Assembly: GCA_017409645.1 (NCBI GenBank) | Contig: JAFQSI010000231.1 | Location: forward strand, 1 to 16,897 | Length of the DNA stretch: 16,897 nt | Direction: 5' to 3' | Origin: Oscillospiraceae bacterium | Lineage (GTDB): Bacteria; Bacillota; Clostridia; Oscillospirales; Oscillospiraceae | Shown here: positions 1 through 8,101 of the stretch, one piece after another | Layout of the letters: every line of letters starts with the position of its first letter | How positions within the stretch are numbered: position 1 is the first letter of the stretch | The notes under the pieces: model-generated | Seen by the model: the letters and a program-made list of their open reading frames with translations, nothing else | Database searches by the model: none | What the model was told of the DNA's origin: nothing | Made by a program: the position numbers and the translations under genes

Positions 1-3000
1 ACAGGCTCGGGGGAACCGGCGGCGCGCCACAGGAAGGTGACGACCTGGGCACGGGTGCAGGCCACATCGGGACCGAAGTGGGTATCGTCGATGCCCTTGG
101 TGATGTCGTTCTCCAGAGCCCACATCACGGGATCGTAGAAGTAGATGCCGTCGGGAACATCCACGAAGGGATTCTCGGCGGGGACATCCTGCGTCTCGTC
201 ACAACGGGAGCAGCTGCCGTCCTCCTGCCAGTCATGGCCCAGGGCGGGCGTCTCATCGGCGATGTAGCTGTCACCGCAGGAGCAGGTATAGGTGGTGTAG
301 CCGCCCTCGGTGCAGGTGGGCTCGGTGACCACGGCCTCGTAGCTGTGTTCGTGGACACTGGCCTTCTCGCCGGTCAGACGGATCTCGGCGGCACAGGCGA
401 AGACATAGGCGTTATCAGTCAGGGCATCCAGAGCGACCAGGCGGACATACCTGGGCTGGACAGCGCCGAACTCCACGACCTTCCAGTTGCGGTTGCCTTC
501 CCAGGTGCCGGAGGCCACGGACTCGAAGTTGACGCCGTCATCGGAGATCTGGATGTCGTAGCGGGTGATGATGCCGTTGGTGTTGCCGGTGACGCGGGGC
601 TTGTAGCGCAGGCCGTCGACCTCGTACTCCTCGCTCAGCTCGAACTGGATCCAGTGGTTGTCGCGGCTGGTGCCGTACCAGTCGGTGTGCCAGATGGTGT
701 TCAGGTCATTGTCCATGGCCAGATTGGCGGGACCCTCGTTTGCGCCGCCGCCAGTCTCATAATCGCCGCAGGAGACAGTCAGGGTGTCCAGAGGAACGAT
801 GCCCTCGTTGTAGTCCAGGGCGGGGATGGTTTCATGGGCAACGATGATCTCGCCGCAGACGGAGCAGCGCTTGCCCTCGGTCAGACCGGTGCTGTCGAAG
901 GTGGGCTCAGTTGCGGGGATGATCTCCTCAGTGTGGCCGTCCACGCAGGGATCACCGAAGAACACGTTCTCCAGCTGGGCCAGATTGAACCGGGCCTGAC
1001 GGATGTAGCACAGGTCCGTGGTGACCTTGCCGAAGCCCCAGTTCTTGGAGAATTCCTCGTCCCAGTGGCCGTAGGAACACATGACGAAGGTGCCGTCATC
1101 GAGCTGGACGAAGCCGGCATAGCCGGTGTCGCCGGAGTAGGTATTCTGGGCGAAATCCTCGTCGATGGTGACACAGTACTCGCCATCCTCCAGGTTCATC
1201 AGCTGCTCATAGGTGCCGACCCACAGACCCCAGTCGCCGCAGTGCCAGTCGCCGGACTCCAGCTGACCGTTGTTGTTCAGGTCGTAGTTGATCTCCCGGA
1301 AGGTGATCAGGAGCTTGCCGGATTCGGAGTCGTACAGAGCCTTGTGGCGTTCGCCGGCCAGGGAGCCGGGCAGGTCGATGGGCTCGGACCAAGTCTCGCC
1401 CTCGTCATCGGACCAGAACATGGTGGACAGGTTCATGTGGGACTGGCTTCTGGCCAGACCAACGATGCGATTGCCGTCGGGGGAGCGGAACATGCCGACC
1501 TCGCAGATCTGGTGGCCGGACTCGATGGAGCGGTACTCGCTCAGGTAGGGAACGGGCTCGGACCAGTTCATGGAGCCGTCCTCATTGAAGGTCAGATAGG
1601 TCTTGTAGTTGACCATGTCGTAGTTGTGGTACACGCCCATCCACTTTTCAATGTAGTTGCCGTTCTCGTCCTTCAGCTGGACCAGGCTGGCCATGGCAAC
1701 GATGACCTTGTTGACATTGCCGTTGGAGAAGTTGGACCAGAAATGCTCATACTCGGTCCAGGTGTTGCCGTCGTTGTCGGAGTAGGACACGTTGAAGCCG
1801 GTGGTGTTGCCAGCGGAGTCGGTGCCCCAGCCGGGACAGGCGGTGATGAGGATCAGACGCTCCTGACCCTTGAAGCTGACGGTGTACAGGGTGGGCGTCT
1901 CCTGAGAACCGGCCCAGGAGGCGGGGATATCGGTCTTCTCGGTCCAGGTCACGCCGCCGTCATCGCTGATGCGCATGACCAGGGGGCCCTTGCCGTGGCC
2001 CACGGGGTAGGCCATGATCAGGCGGCCCGTCTCGGTCTGGATCATGTCGGGCTGGCCCAGATACTGGCGGTCGGTGTAGGGGGCGCGCTCGATGTCCATC
2101 AGATACTTCTCGGGCATCACGTAGCGCTCCAGCACATTGTGGAGGTTGACGTTCTTGTTGACCTTGACGGTCAGCTGGGCACTCAGGCCGGTGGCGGTGT
2201 TGGTGACGGTGATGGTCGTCTCACCGCGGGCGATGGCAGTGACCAGACCCTTTTCGCTGACGGTGGCGATCTTGGGATCGGCACTCTGATAGGTCACGGA
2301 CTTGTCGGCATTGCCGGAGATGACCGTGGCCTTAATCTGGAAGGTGTCGCCGGTGTTCAGGGTAACGGCAGTCTCGTTCAGATTCACGCCGTCGACCATC
2401 ATGGCGGAGGCGATCTCGGCGGCGGTCAGGGGTGCGTTGTAGATCTTGACCTCGTCGATCAGACCGGTGAAGCCGGTGCCGCCGATGACGTCGATGGGGG
2501 ACTTGACCGCAGCGCGGTTGGCGGTCCAGGTGTTGTTCTTCACATAAGTGCCGTTGACATACAGCTTCAGATCCGCATCGTAGTCACGGACCCAGGCGAT
2601 GTGGTACCAGGTGTTGGGCTGGAAATCATACTGATAGGTCAGCACGTCGCCGCTGCCGTTGCCGACACGGAAGCCCGCGTCGCGGTCCGCGGCCATCTTC
2701 AGGGACAGGGAGTAGAGCTGATCGGCGTCCTCCAGGACGGAGATCTCGCCGGAGAAGTCGGCAGTGGTCTTGACCCAGTAGGCCACGGTCCAGTCGGTGG
2801 ACAGCTCCCGGTTGTCATTGACAACGGCGCCGACGCCTGCGGAATTGACGGACAGGGCGCTGCCGGACATACCGGCGGCGATGGTGGCGCCGTCGAGCAT
2901 GGTGGCGTTATAGGTGGACCAGCCGTCGGCGACGGTGGTGCCGTCCACATCGTCGAAGGAGTACCAGGACTCCAGCTTGCTTTCATCCACGCTCAGCAGG

Positions 3001-5735
3001 TCCACGACGACCTCGATGGAGTCGGACTTGGTCGGATCCTGCACGGAGGTGGCGGTGACGGTGGCGGTGCCCTGGCCCTCGCCGGTCAGCAGGCCGTTTT
3101 CAACGGTGACCACAAGCTCATCGGAGGAGGTCCAGATGACGGAGTTGTCCAGCAGATTCTCGGGCAGGACCTGGACGGTCAGCTGCTTGGTACCGCCCAG
3201 CTCCACCTTCACAGAATCGCCATCGGTGATGGTGACGGAGTCCACATCGGTGGTGGCACCGTCCAGCAGGGCGATGTAGCGCTCGGTCAGAGCGTTCAGA
3301 TCAGCCTTGAAGGCGTTGGCTTCTCCGGCGACCACGTTCACATCGGGGCAGGTATAGACGCCGTAGGAGCCCAGCAGATCGGTGATGTTGGCGTAGACCT
3401 CATCCACACCGGAAGCCAGGGCGGGGGCGTTCTTCTCAATGTACATCAGCTTGTTGATGTCCCGGACGCCCTCGGCGATCCGGGCCAGACGGACGGAGCG
3501 GCGGGAGACGGGATTTTCTGCATCCTTCTCATCGGGGAAGATGAGGAAGCAGTCGCCAGCCTCGAACTTGGAATGGGTGGTATCGTTCAGAGGATCTTCG
3601 ACCCAGGCGTCGTAGGCCCAGCGCAGGAAGCCTGCGGTGCCCTTCTGACCGGCGTTGAGGATGATCCAGTAGCTCTCAACGGGGCTGCACAGGGAGAAGT
3701 TGCCGGGCTGGTGGCCGGTGCAGGAGTACAGGGTGGTGCGGTAGCCCTTGGCGGTACGCTCTGCCAGCAGCTGGGCGAACTGGGTGGGATGGTCGTGGAC
3801 CGCGGTGTCGCCCACGTTCAGATCCGTGACCCGCAGGGCCAGGTCCCACTTGTTGACGAAGCCGTCCATGGCACCGGCGGTCTTCAGGGACTCGCCCTCG
3901 GAATTCTTAACGGAGTCGATCAGATCGAAGGCCGCAGCGGAGAAGCCGCGCTCGTCGATGCCGATGTATGCGTCATCGAACCAGCCCTTCTCCTCCAGGT
4001 GGGCGATCAGATCGGTGAGGAAGTGAGTCCACATATTGTCGGGGACGATGTTGCCGAAGGTGTTGGGCTCGGACTTCAGCACGCCGTTCTCCCAATACTT
4101 GATGGTGTTGTGCCAGGGGGCGATGGAGTACAGGACGATCTTGTCGCCGAGGCCCATCTCCTTGCAGAAGGTGACCCAGGCATCGAAATCGGTGTAGTCG
4201 TAGGTCATGACACCGTTTACCTTCTCCCACTTGATCATGGAGGGATAATGGATGTCATTGGCGCTGTAGGTCTGGCCGGACCAGGCCTCCTCCTGGATGG
4301 TGGTGGTGATGGCGTGACCGCCGATGGACTTGTAGATCTCCATGGAGGAGCGGAGGATGTCCAGATGCTCCTCGGAGAAGGGCTCCACGCCGTAGTATTC
4401 GGCGCTGGAGTAGGGGTACTGCCACAGCTCCACATCGAAGGTGGATGCGAACTCGGTGGCATCGGGCAGGACCACATCCTGGACGGTCAGGGTGTAGGTG
4501 AAGGTCAGGCCCTCCTGAAGGCCGTCAGCGGTGACGGTCAGGGTGCCGGTGTAGGTGCCGGACTTGGCATTGGCGGGGACGTTGAACTCCACCCAGACGG
4601 GCTGGACCGCATTGTAGCCGACGTCCATGGGCTCGGTGGACCACAGGATGTCGGAGCTTTCGGAGCGGTTGTCGGCCGTAACGGCGGGGGGATCGTTCTG
4701 CCAGATGTAGCCCTTGTTATAGGCCATGGTGGACCGGATGAAGGTGGCGGTGACGCAGTCGGCAGAGATGACATTCTCGCCGCTGACGAAATCGCTGGCG
4801 GTGACGGTGACATTCTTCAGAGCAGAATCCACGCTCACCAGAGCCAGCTCGGAGGTGGCCACATCGTTCTTCCAGGCGGTCAGCTCGGCGGACAGGGTGC
4901 CCAGACCCTTGACCTCGTCATAGCGGTCCTGGGTCCACTGGGTGTCGATGTCCACGATGGAACCGGCGATGCCGGGGATGGACTCGGTGACGGTGACGGA
5001 AACCTCGGCAGACAGGCCGTTGGCTGCGGAGGTCAGGGTGATGGTGGCGGAGCCGGGGGCCACGGCGGTGACCAGACCGGTGTCGCTGACGGTGGCAACA
5101 TCCTCGTCGGAGGAGGTGAAGACCGCGTCAGTCAGCTCGGCATAGCCGGGCACCACGGAGTAGTGCAGCTGCTTAGTGCCGCCCTCGGCGATGGTGATGG
5201 CGGTTTCCGCCATGGCGATGCCGGTGACGGTGTAGGGCTCATGGTAGACATAGACCTCGGCGCAGTCGATCAGATCGTTGCCGCCGGAGCCGTTCTTGCC
5301 CACAGCGACAGCCTTGAACTCATGCTCGCCCTCGGTCAGGCCGTCGAAGGTGGCGACCTTGCGGGAATTCTGGTTGGAGGGCAGGTACAGGTTGTACTCG
5401 CCCTGGCTCACGCCGTCGATGAAGTACTCGACGTAGCCCATGGGCCAGTTGCCGCCGGCGTAGACGTCGATCTTGTGACCGACGAAGGTGACGGTGTACC
5501 AGACGGCAGTGGGGTTGGCGGTGGGATCGTCGGACCAGACATGCTCGTCGCTCTGGCCCATGGCGCTCCAGCCGGTGGGAGAGTAGGTGAAGTAGTTGCT
5601 CTCACCCGTGGTCTGTGTGTGGGGGATCCTGGTGACGATCTCCTCTGCTGCGTGAACGCCGGACACGCAGTAGGGAAGGATCAGGCAGAACGCCAGAACC
5701 AGACACAGAAAGCGCTTGAACGTACTGTGTTTCAT
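1..5735 (-). CDS. Giant SLH-anchored surface glycosidase with GH123-like and sialidase modules (C-terminus beyond window)
   Basis: Start ATG at 5735 follows AGGAGG; 1911 codons are visible and the frame runs off the left edge. Modules in order: signal peptide (about 1-30, Lys/Arg then a hydrophobic core ending VHAA); an unassigned beta-rich module (33-165); Big_2 (166-250); a GH123-type N-terminal beta domain (251-418); a barrel plus DUF4091-like region (419-795) with an Asp-Glu pair at D594-E595, matching the paired acids GH123 beta-N-acetylgalactosaminidases use in substrate-assisted catalysis; Big_2 (828-912); LamG-like lectin fold (917-1110); Big_2 (1112-1195); a sialidase-type propeller (1199-1592) with three Asp-boxes (ISDDGGVTW 1256, YSDNDGNTW 1318, WSDDEGETW 1441); F5/8 type C domain (1645-1790); Cys-rich linker repeats; and an SLH repeat from N1855. 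Inferred role: a wall-bound enzyme that removes GalNAc and sialic acid from host glycans. Domain calls are from recognised motifs; substrate is inference. The gene avoids TTA, CTA and TCA codons almost completely. Confidence 0.92.
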   Translation of the reverse strand, partial: MKHSTFKRFLCLVLAFCLILPYCVSGVHAAEEIVTRIPHTQTTGESNYFTYSPTGWSAMGQSDEHVWSDDPTANPTAVWYTVTFVGHKIDVYAGGNWPMGYVEYFIDGVSQGEYNLYLPSNQNSRKVATFDGLTEGEHEFKAVAVGKNGSGGNDLIDCAEVYVYHEPYTVTGIAMAETAITIAEGGTKQLHYSVVPGYAELTDAVFTSSDEDVATVSDTGLVTAVAPGSATITLTSAANGLSAEVSVTVTESIPGIAGSIVDIDTQWTQDRYDEVKGLGTLSAELTAWKNDVATSELALVSVDSALKNVTVTASDFVSGENVISADCVTATFIRSTMAYNKGYIWQNDPPAVTADNRSESSDILWSTEPMDVGYNAVQPVWVEFNVPANAKSGTYTGTLTVTADGLQEGLTFTYTLTVQDVVLPDATEFASTFDVELWQYPYSSAEYYGVEPFSEEHLDILRSSMEIYKSIGGHAITTTIQEEAWSGQTYSANDIHYPSMIKWEKVNGVMTYDYTDFDAWVTFCKEMGLGDKIVLYSIAPWHNTIKYWENGVLKSEPNTFGNIVPDNMWTHFLTDLIAHLEEKGWFDDAYIGIDERGFSAAAFDLIDSVKNSEGESLKTAGAMDGFVNKWDLALRVTDLNVGDTAVHDHPTQFAQLLAERTAKGYRTTLYSCTGHQPGNFSLCSPVESYWIILNAGQKGTAGFLRWAYDAWVEDPLNDTTHSKFEAGDCFLIFPDEKDAENPVSRRSVRLARIAEGVRDINKLMYIEKNAPALASGVDEVYANITDLLGSYGVYTCPDVNVVAGEANAFKADLNALTERYIALLDGATTDVDSVTITDGDSVKVELGGTKQLTVQVLPENLLDNSVIWTSSDELVVTVENGLLTGEGQGTATVTATSVQDPTKSDSIEVVVDLLSVDESKLESWYSFDDVDGTTVADGWSTYNATMLDGATIAAGMSGSALSVNSAGVGAVVNDNRELSTDWTVAYWVKTTADFSGEISVLEDADQLYSLSLKMAADRDAGFRVGNGSGDVLTYQYDFQPNTWYHIAWVRDYDADLKLYVNGTYVKNNTWTANRAAVKSPIDVIGGTGFTGLIDEVKIYNAPLTAAEIASAMMVDGVNLNETAVTLNTGDTFQIKATVISGNADKSVTYQSADPKIATVSEKGLVTAIARGETTITVTNTATGLSAQLTVKVNKNVNLHNVLERYVMPEKYLMDIERAPYTDRQYLGQPDMIQTETGRLIMAYPVGHGKGPLVMRISDDGGVTWTEKTDIPASWAGSQETPTLYTVSFKGQERLILITACPGWGTDSAGNTTGFNVSYSDNDGNTWTEYEHFWSNFSNGNVNKVIVAMASLVQLKDENGNYIEKWMGVYHNYDMVNYKTYLTFNEDGSMNWSEPVPYLSEYRSIESGHQICEVGMFRSPDGNRIVGLARSQSHMNLSTMFWSDDEGETWSEPIDLPGSLAGERHKALYDSESGKLLITFREINYDLNNNGQLESGDWHCGDWGLWVGTYEQLMNLEDGEYCVTIDEDFAQNTYSGDTGYAGFVQLDDGTFVMCSYGHWDEEFSKNWGFGKVTTDLCYIRQARFNLAQLENVFFGDPCVDGHTEEIIPATEPTFDSTGLTEGKRCSVCGEIIVAHETIPALDYNEGIVPLDTLTVSCGDYETGGGANEGPANLAMDNDLNTIWHTDWYGTSRDNHWIQFELSEEYEVDGLRYKPRVTGNTNGIITRYDIQISDDGVNFESVASGTWEGNRNWKVVEFGAVQPRYVRLVALDALTDNAYVFACAAEIRLTGEKASVHEHSYEAVVTEPTCTEGGYTTYTCSCGDSYIADETPALGHDWQEDGSCSRCDETQDVPAENPFVDVPDGIYFYDPVMWALENDITKGIDDTHFGPDVACTRAQVVTFLWRAAGSPEP

Positions 5736-5760
5736 TGTGTTCCTCCTTTTTATTTATCTC

Positions 5761-5797
5761 ACTGCCCCAGGGCTTCCGACCGCCCCGCGGCAGCAAG
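5761..5797 (-). other. Leader hairpin in the 5' UTR of the SLH enzyme gene
   Basis: Between the promoter and the ribosome site the minus strand can fold into a GC-rich stem (CTGCC with GGCAG, then about six more pairs after one mismatch). It may stabilise a very long mRNA. It has no T-run and does not resemble a riboswitch I recognise. Confidence 0.35.
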
Positions 5798-5809
5798 CTG
5801 TATATACCA

Positions 5810-5838
5810 AATATAACAAATTCGCCACATCCGGTCAA
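5810..5838 (-). promoter_or_regulatory. Promoter for the SLH enzyme gene
   Basis: On the minus strand a -35 TTGACC (5838-5833) and a -10 TATATT (5815-5810) are separated by exactly 17 bp. This predicts a leader of about 65-70 nt before the ATG at 5735. Confidence 0.65.
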
Positions 5839-5929
5839 CCAGATTTTGTAATTTCGTACAATTATGTGGGTTTGGTGAATTTGGACCCATCCCAATCGAT
5901 ATAAATCGGCAAAGGATTCCGCTTTCATC

Positions 5930-5958
5930 TTGACAGCCGGGTCCCCGGTCTGTATAAT
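5930..5958 (+). promoter_or_regulatory. Consensus promoter of the psuKG operon
   Basis: A perfect -35 TTGACA (5930-5935), a 17-bp spacer and a perfect -10 TATAAT (5953-5958). The spacer holds a hyphenated dyad (see 5933-5953), and the -10 forms half of a perfect 14-bp palindrome, TATAATTAATTATA (5953-5966). A full-consensus promoter with a dyad in its spacer suggests control by a repressor. Confidence 0.85.
5933..5953. promoter_or_regulatory. Candidate operator in the psuK promoter spacer
   Basis: A dyad of form ACAGnCnGG...CCnGnCTGT fills the space between the -35 and -10; seven of ten half-site positions pair. Binding here would block RNA polymerase. The HTH domain fused to PsuK is an obvious candidate binder, but that link is inference. 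Confidence 0.4.
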
Positions 5959-5991
5959 TAATTATAGTTTAGCAACAATAAACATAAGTTT

Positions 5992-5996
5992 AGGAG
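5992..5996 (+). promoter_or_regulatory. Ribosome binding site that fixes the psuK start
   Basis: AGGAG at 5992-5996 directly abuts an in-frame TTG at 5997, too close for initiation, and lies 9 nt before the ATG at 6006. The ATG at 6006 is therefore the better start. Confidence 0.75.
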
Positions 5997-6005
5997 TTGG
6001 TACCC

Positions 6006-7082
6006 ATGACCCAGCGGGAACGGCAGATCCTGGAGCTGATCGCCCAGGATCCCATGATCTCCCAGTCGGAGCTGGCGGACAAGCTCGGCATCGCCCGGTC
6101 CAGCGCAGCCGTCCATATCTCCAACCTGATCAAGAAGGGCCACATCGTCGGCAAGGGCTATGTCCTGCGCTCCGGCAGCTATGCCGTGGTGGTGGGCGGG
6201 GCCAATGTGGACATCGGCGGACGGTCCCTGGCGCCGCTGGTGCCCGGAGATTCGAATCCCGGCCGGGTGGGGCTGAGCATCGGCGGCGTGGGCCGGAACA
6301 TCGCCCACAATCTGAGTCTGCTGGGGGCCGATGTCCGGATGCTCACCGCCTGCGGCGAGGATCTGTACGGCCAGCAGCTCTGCACCGCCAGCTCCGCCGC
6401 GGGCATCGACATGAGCCACATCCTGAAGCTCCGGGACGAGCGGACCTCCACCTACCTCTATGTGACCGGTCCCGACGGGGAAATGGCCCTGGCGGTCAGC
6501 GACATGACCATCTGCGACCGGATCGACCCGGATTATCTGGCCAGCCACTATGCCCTGCTCCAGAATGCCCGGGTCATCGTCTGCGACGCCAACATCCCGG
6601 CCTCTTCCCTGCATTATCTGGCGGAGCAGTTCCGGGCCCCCATCTTCTGCGACCCCGTCTCCACCGCCAAGGCGGAGAAGCTGCGGCCCATCCTCAGCCG
6701 CATCCACACCCTCAAGCCCAACCGGCTGGAGGCGGAGCTGCTGTCCGGCGTGCGGATCGAGTCCCGGGCCGATGCGGAAACGGCCGCCCGGGCCCTGCTG
6801 GACACGGGACTGCAGCGGGTCTTCCTCTCCCTGGGCGGCGACGGCATGTATGCCGCCACCCAGCAGGAAAGCTGCTGGATGGACAACCTCCCCTGCCGGA
6901 TGGTCAACACCACCGGCTGCGGCGACTCCGCCATGGCCGCCCTGGTCTGGGCGTACCTGGAGGGCCTGAGCCTTCCCGACAGCGTCCGGGCCGCCCTGGC
7001 CGCCGGGTCCATCACCATCGAATCCCCGGAAACCATCAGCCCCGAAATGAGCGAGGAGCTGCTGCGTCAGAGAATGACTTAA
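6006..7082 (+). CDS. psuK: Pseudouridine kinase with N-terminal HTH domain
   Basis: A 358-residue PfkB/ribokinase-family kinase predicted to phosphorylate pseudouridine to its 5'-phosphate in the cytoplasm, feeding PsuG encoded 47 bp downstream. Residues 1-52 form a winged-helix HTH (ERQILELIAQD, then SELADKLGIARSSAAVHISNL). The kinase fold follows, with the glycine-rich GGVGRNIAHN (93-102) and the C-terminal PfkB signature NTTGCGDSAMAAL (301-313), where D307 is the catalytic base. E. coli PsuK is a shorter kinase of about 313 residues; the added length here is the HTH, an arrangement known in other PfkB kinases. Family membership is certain; pseudouridine specificity rests on the adjacent psuG. 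The HTH implies direct or self regulation of the operon, not demonstrated. No pseudouridine transporter gene is present in the window. Confidence 0.9.
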   Translation: MTQRERQILELIAQDPMISQSELADKLGIARSSAAVHISNLIKKGHIVGKGYVLRSGSYAVVVGGANVDIGGRSLAPLVPGDSNPGRVGLSIGGVGRNIAHNLSLLGADVRMLTACGEDLYGQQLCTASSAAGIDMSHILKLRDERTSTYLYVTGPDGEMALAVSDMTICDRIDPDYLASHYALLQNARVIVCDANIPASSLHYLAEQFRAPIFCDPVSTAKAEKLRPILSRIHTLKPNRLEAELLSGVRIESRADAETAARALLDTGLQRVFLSLGGDGMYAATQQESCWMDNLPCRMVNTTGCGDSAMAALVWAYLEGLSLPDSVRAALAAGSITIESPETISPEMSEELLRQRMT

Positions 7083-7113
7083 CTATCCACTATCAACTAT
7101 ACACTATCAACTC
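7083..7113 (+). repeat. Short CTATCAACT-type direct repeats before the psuG ribosome site
   Basis: The psuK-psuG gap consists of near-identical short units (ACTATCCACTATCAACTATACACTATCAACTC, read in pieces: ACTATCCAC, TATCAACTA, ACTATCAACTC). The same ACTATCAACTC core sits just before the ribosome site of murI on the other strand (12179-12189), so this is a recurring short leader sequence. Confidence 0.6.
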
Positions 7114-7129
7114 GAAAAGGAGAATCACC

Positions 7130-8047
7130 ATGAACATGAACAAGTATCTGGACATCAAACCCGAGGTGGCCGAGGCTCTGGCCGCCGGTAAGCCCGTCGT
7201 CGCCCTGGAGTCCACCATCATCTCCCACGGCATGCCCTACCCCCAGAACGTGGAGACTGCCCTTCAGGTCGAGCAGATCATCCGGGACAACGGCGCCGTG
7301 CCCGCCACCATTGCCATCATCGGCGGCCGTCTGAAGGCCGGTCTGACCGCCGAGGAGATCGAGTACTTCGGCAAGAAGGGCCAGGCCATCACCAAGGCCT
7401 CCCGCCGTGACCTGGCGGTCCTCTGCGCCCGTGGCATGGACGGCGCCACCACCGTCACCACCACCATGATCATCGCCCACATGGCCGGTATCAAGGTCTT
7501 CGCCACCGGCGGCATCGGCGGCGTCCATCGCGGTGCCGAGACCACCATGGACATCTCCGCCGACCTGGAGGAGCTGGGCCAGACCCCCGTCATGGTCGTC
7601 TGCGCCGGTGCCAAGTCCATCCTGGATCTGGGCCTGACTCTGGAGTACCTGGAGACGAAGGGCGTGCCCGTCATCGGCTTCGGCACCGAGGAACTGCCCG
7701 CCTTCTACACCCGCCAGTCCGGCTTCGGCGTGGACTACCGGGTGGACACCCCCGAGGAGCTTGCAAAGATCTTCAAGGCCAGCCATGAGATGGGCCTGAA
7801 GTCCGGCATGCTGGTCACCAACCCCATCCCCGAGGAGTTCGCCATGCCGAAGTCCGTCATCGACGCCGCCATCGATCAGGCCATCGCCGAGTGCAATGCA
7901 AACGGCATCCACGGCAAGGAGACGACCCCCTTCCTGCTGGCCCGGGTGGCCGAGCTGACCGGCGGCGACTCCCTGGCCTCCAACATCCGTCTGGTCTTCA
8001 ACAACGCCAAGATCGCCGCCCAGACCGCGGTGGAATACTGCAAGTAA
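7130..8047 (+). CDS. psuG: Pseudouridine-5'-phosphate glycosidase
   Basis: A 305-residue enzyme that splits pseudouridine 5'-phosphate to uracil and ribose 5-phosphate, breaking the C-C glycosidic bond. The characteristic N-terminal motif VVALESTIISHGMPYPQN (23-40) and VVCAGAKSILDLG (156-168) are present. With a constant offset of four residues it keeps the functional positions I recall for E. coli PsuG: E27 (E31), K89 (K93) and the Schiff-base lysine K162 (K166), with D145 as the likely metal ligand. AAAAGGAG at 7115-7122 lies 7 nt before the ATG. The length matches the family. It is co-transcribed with psuK and ends at a strong terminator. Confidence 0.96.
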   Translation: MNMNKYLDIKPEVAEALAAGKPVVALESTIISHGMPYPQNVETALQVEQIIRDNGAVPATIAIIGGRLKAGLTAEEIEYFGKKGQAITKASRRDLAVLCARGMDGATTVTTTMIIAHMAGIKVFATGGIGGVHRGAETTMDISADLEELGQTPVMVVCAGAKSILDLGLTLEYLETKGVPVIGFGTEELPAFYTRQSGFGVDYRVDTPEELAKIFKASHEMGLKSGMLVTNPIPEEFAMPKSVIDAAIDQAIAECNANGIHGKETTPFLLARVAELTGGDSLASNIRLVFNNAKIAAQTAVEYCK

Positions 8048-8051
8048 GCAA

Positions 8052-8083
8052 AAAAGCCCTTCGGCCTGCGCCGAAGGGCTTTT
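8052..8083 (+). terminator. Terminator of the psuKG operon
   Basis: A perfect 14-bp stem (AAAAGCCCTTCGGC / GCCGAAGGGCTTTT) with a 4-nt loop, starting 4 bp after the psuG stop. The A/T ends supply a T-run on either strand. Confidence 0.92.
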
Positions 8084-8101
8084 CAACCGGTCAAAGGACC
8101 C

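Noticed and set aside
78..5816. A 1912-codon open frame on the plus strand
   Set aside because: It is codon-aligned antisense to the SLH enzyme. Its product is a low-complexity Gly/Val/Asp/Ala mixture with no domains or ribosome site, while the opposite strand has a signal peptide, clear domains and a promoter.
7083..7113. Short repeats before psuG as a CRISPR-like array
   Set aside because: Units are about 10 nt without spacers and no cas genes are present.
5930..7129. A 705-codon plus frame covering psuK in another phase and joining psuG
   Set aside because: Upstream of 7130 it is Pro/Arg/Gly-rich out-of-frame translation of psuK. It is not a fusion; psuG has its own ribosome site and ATG.
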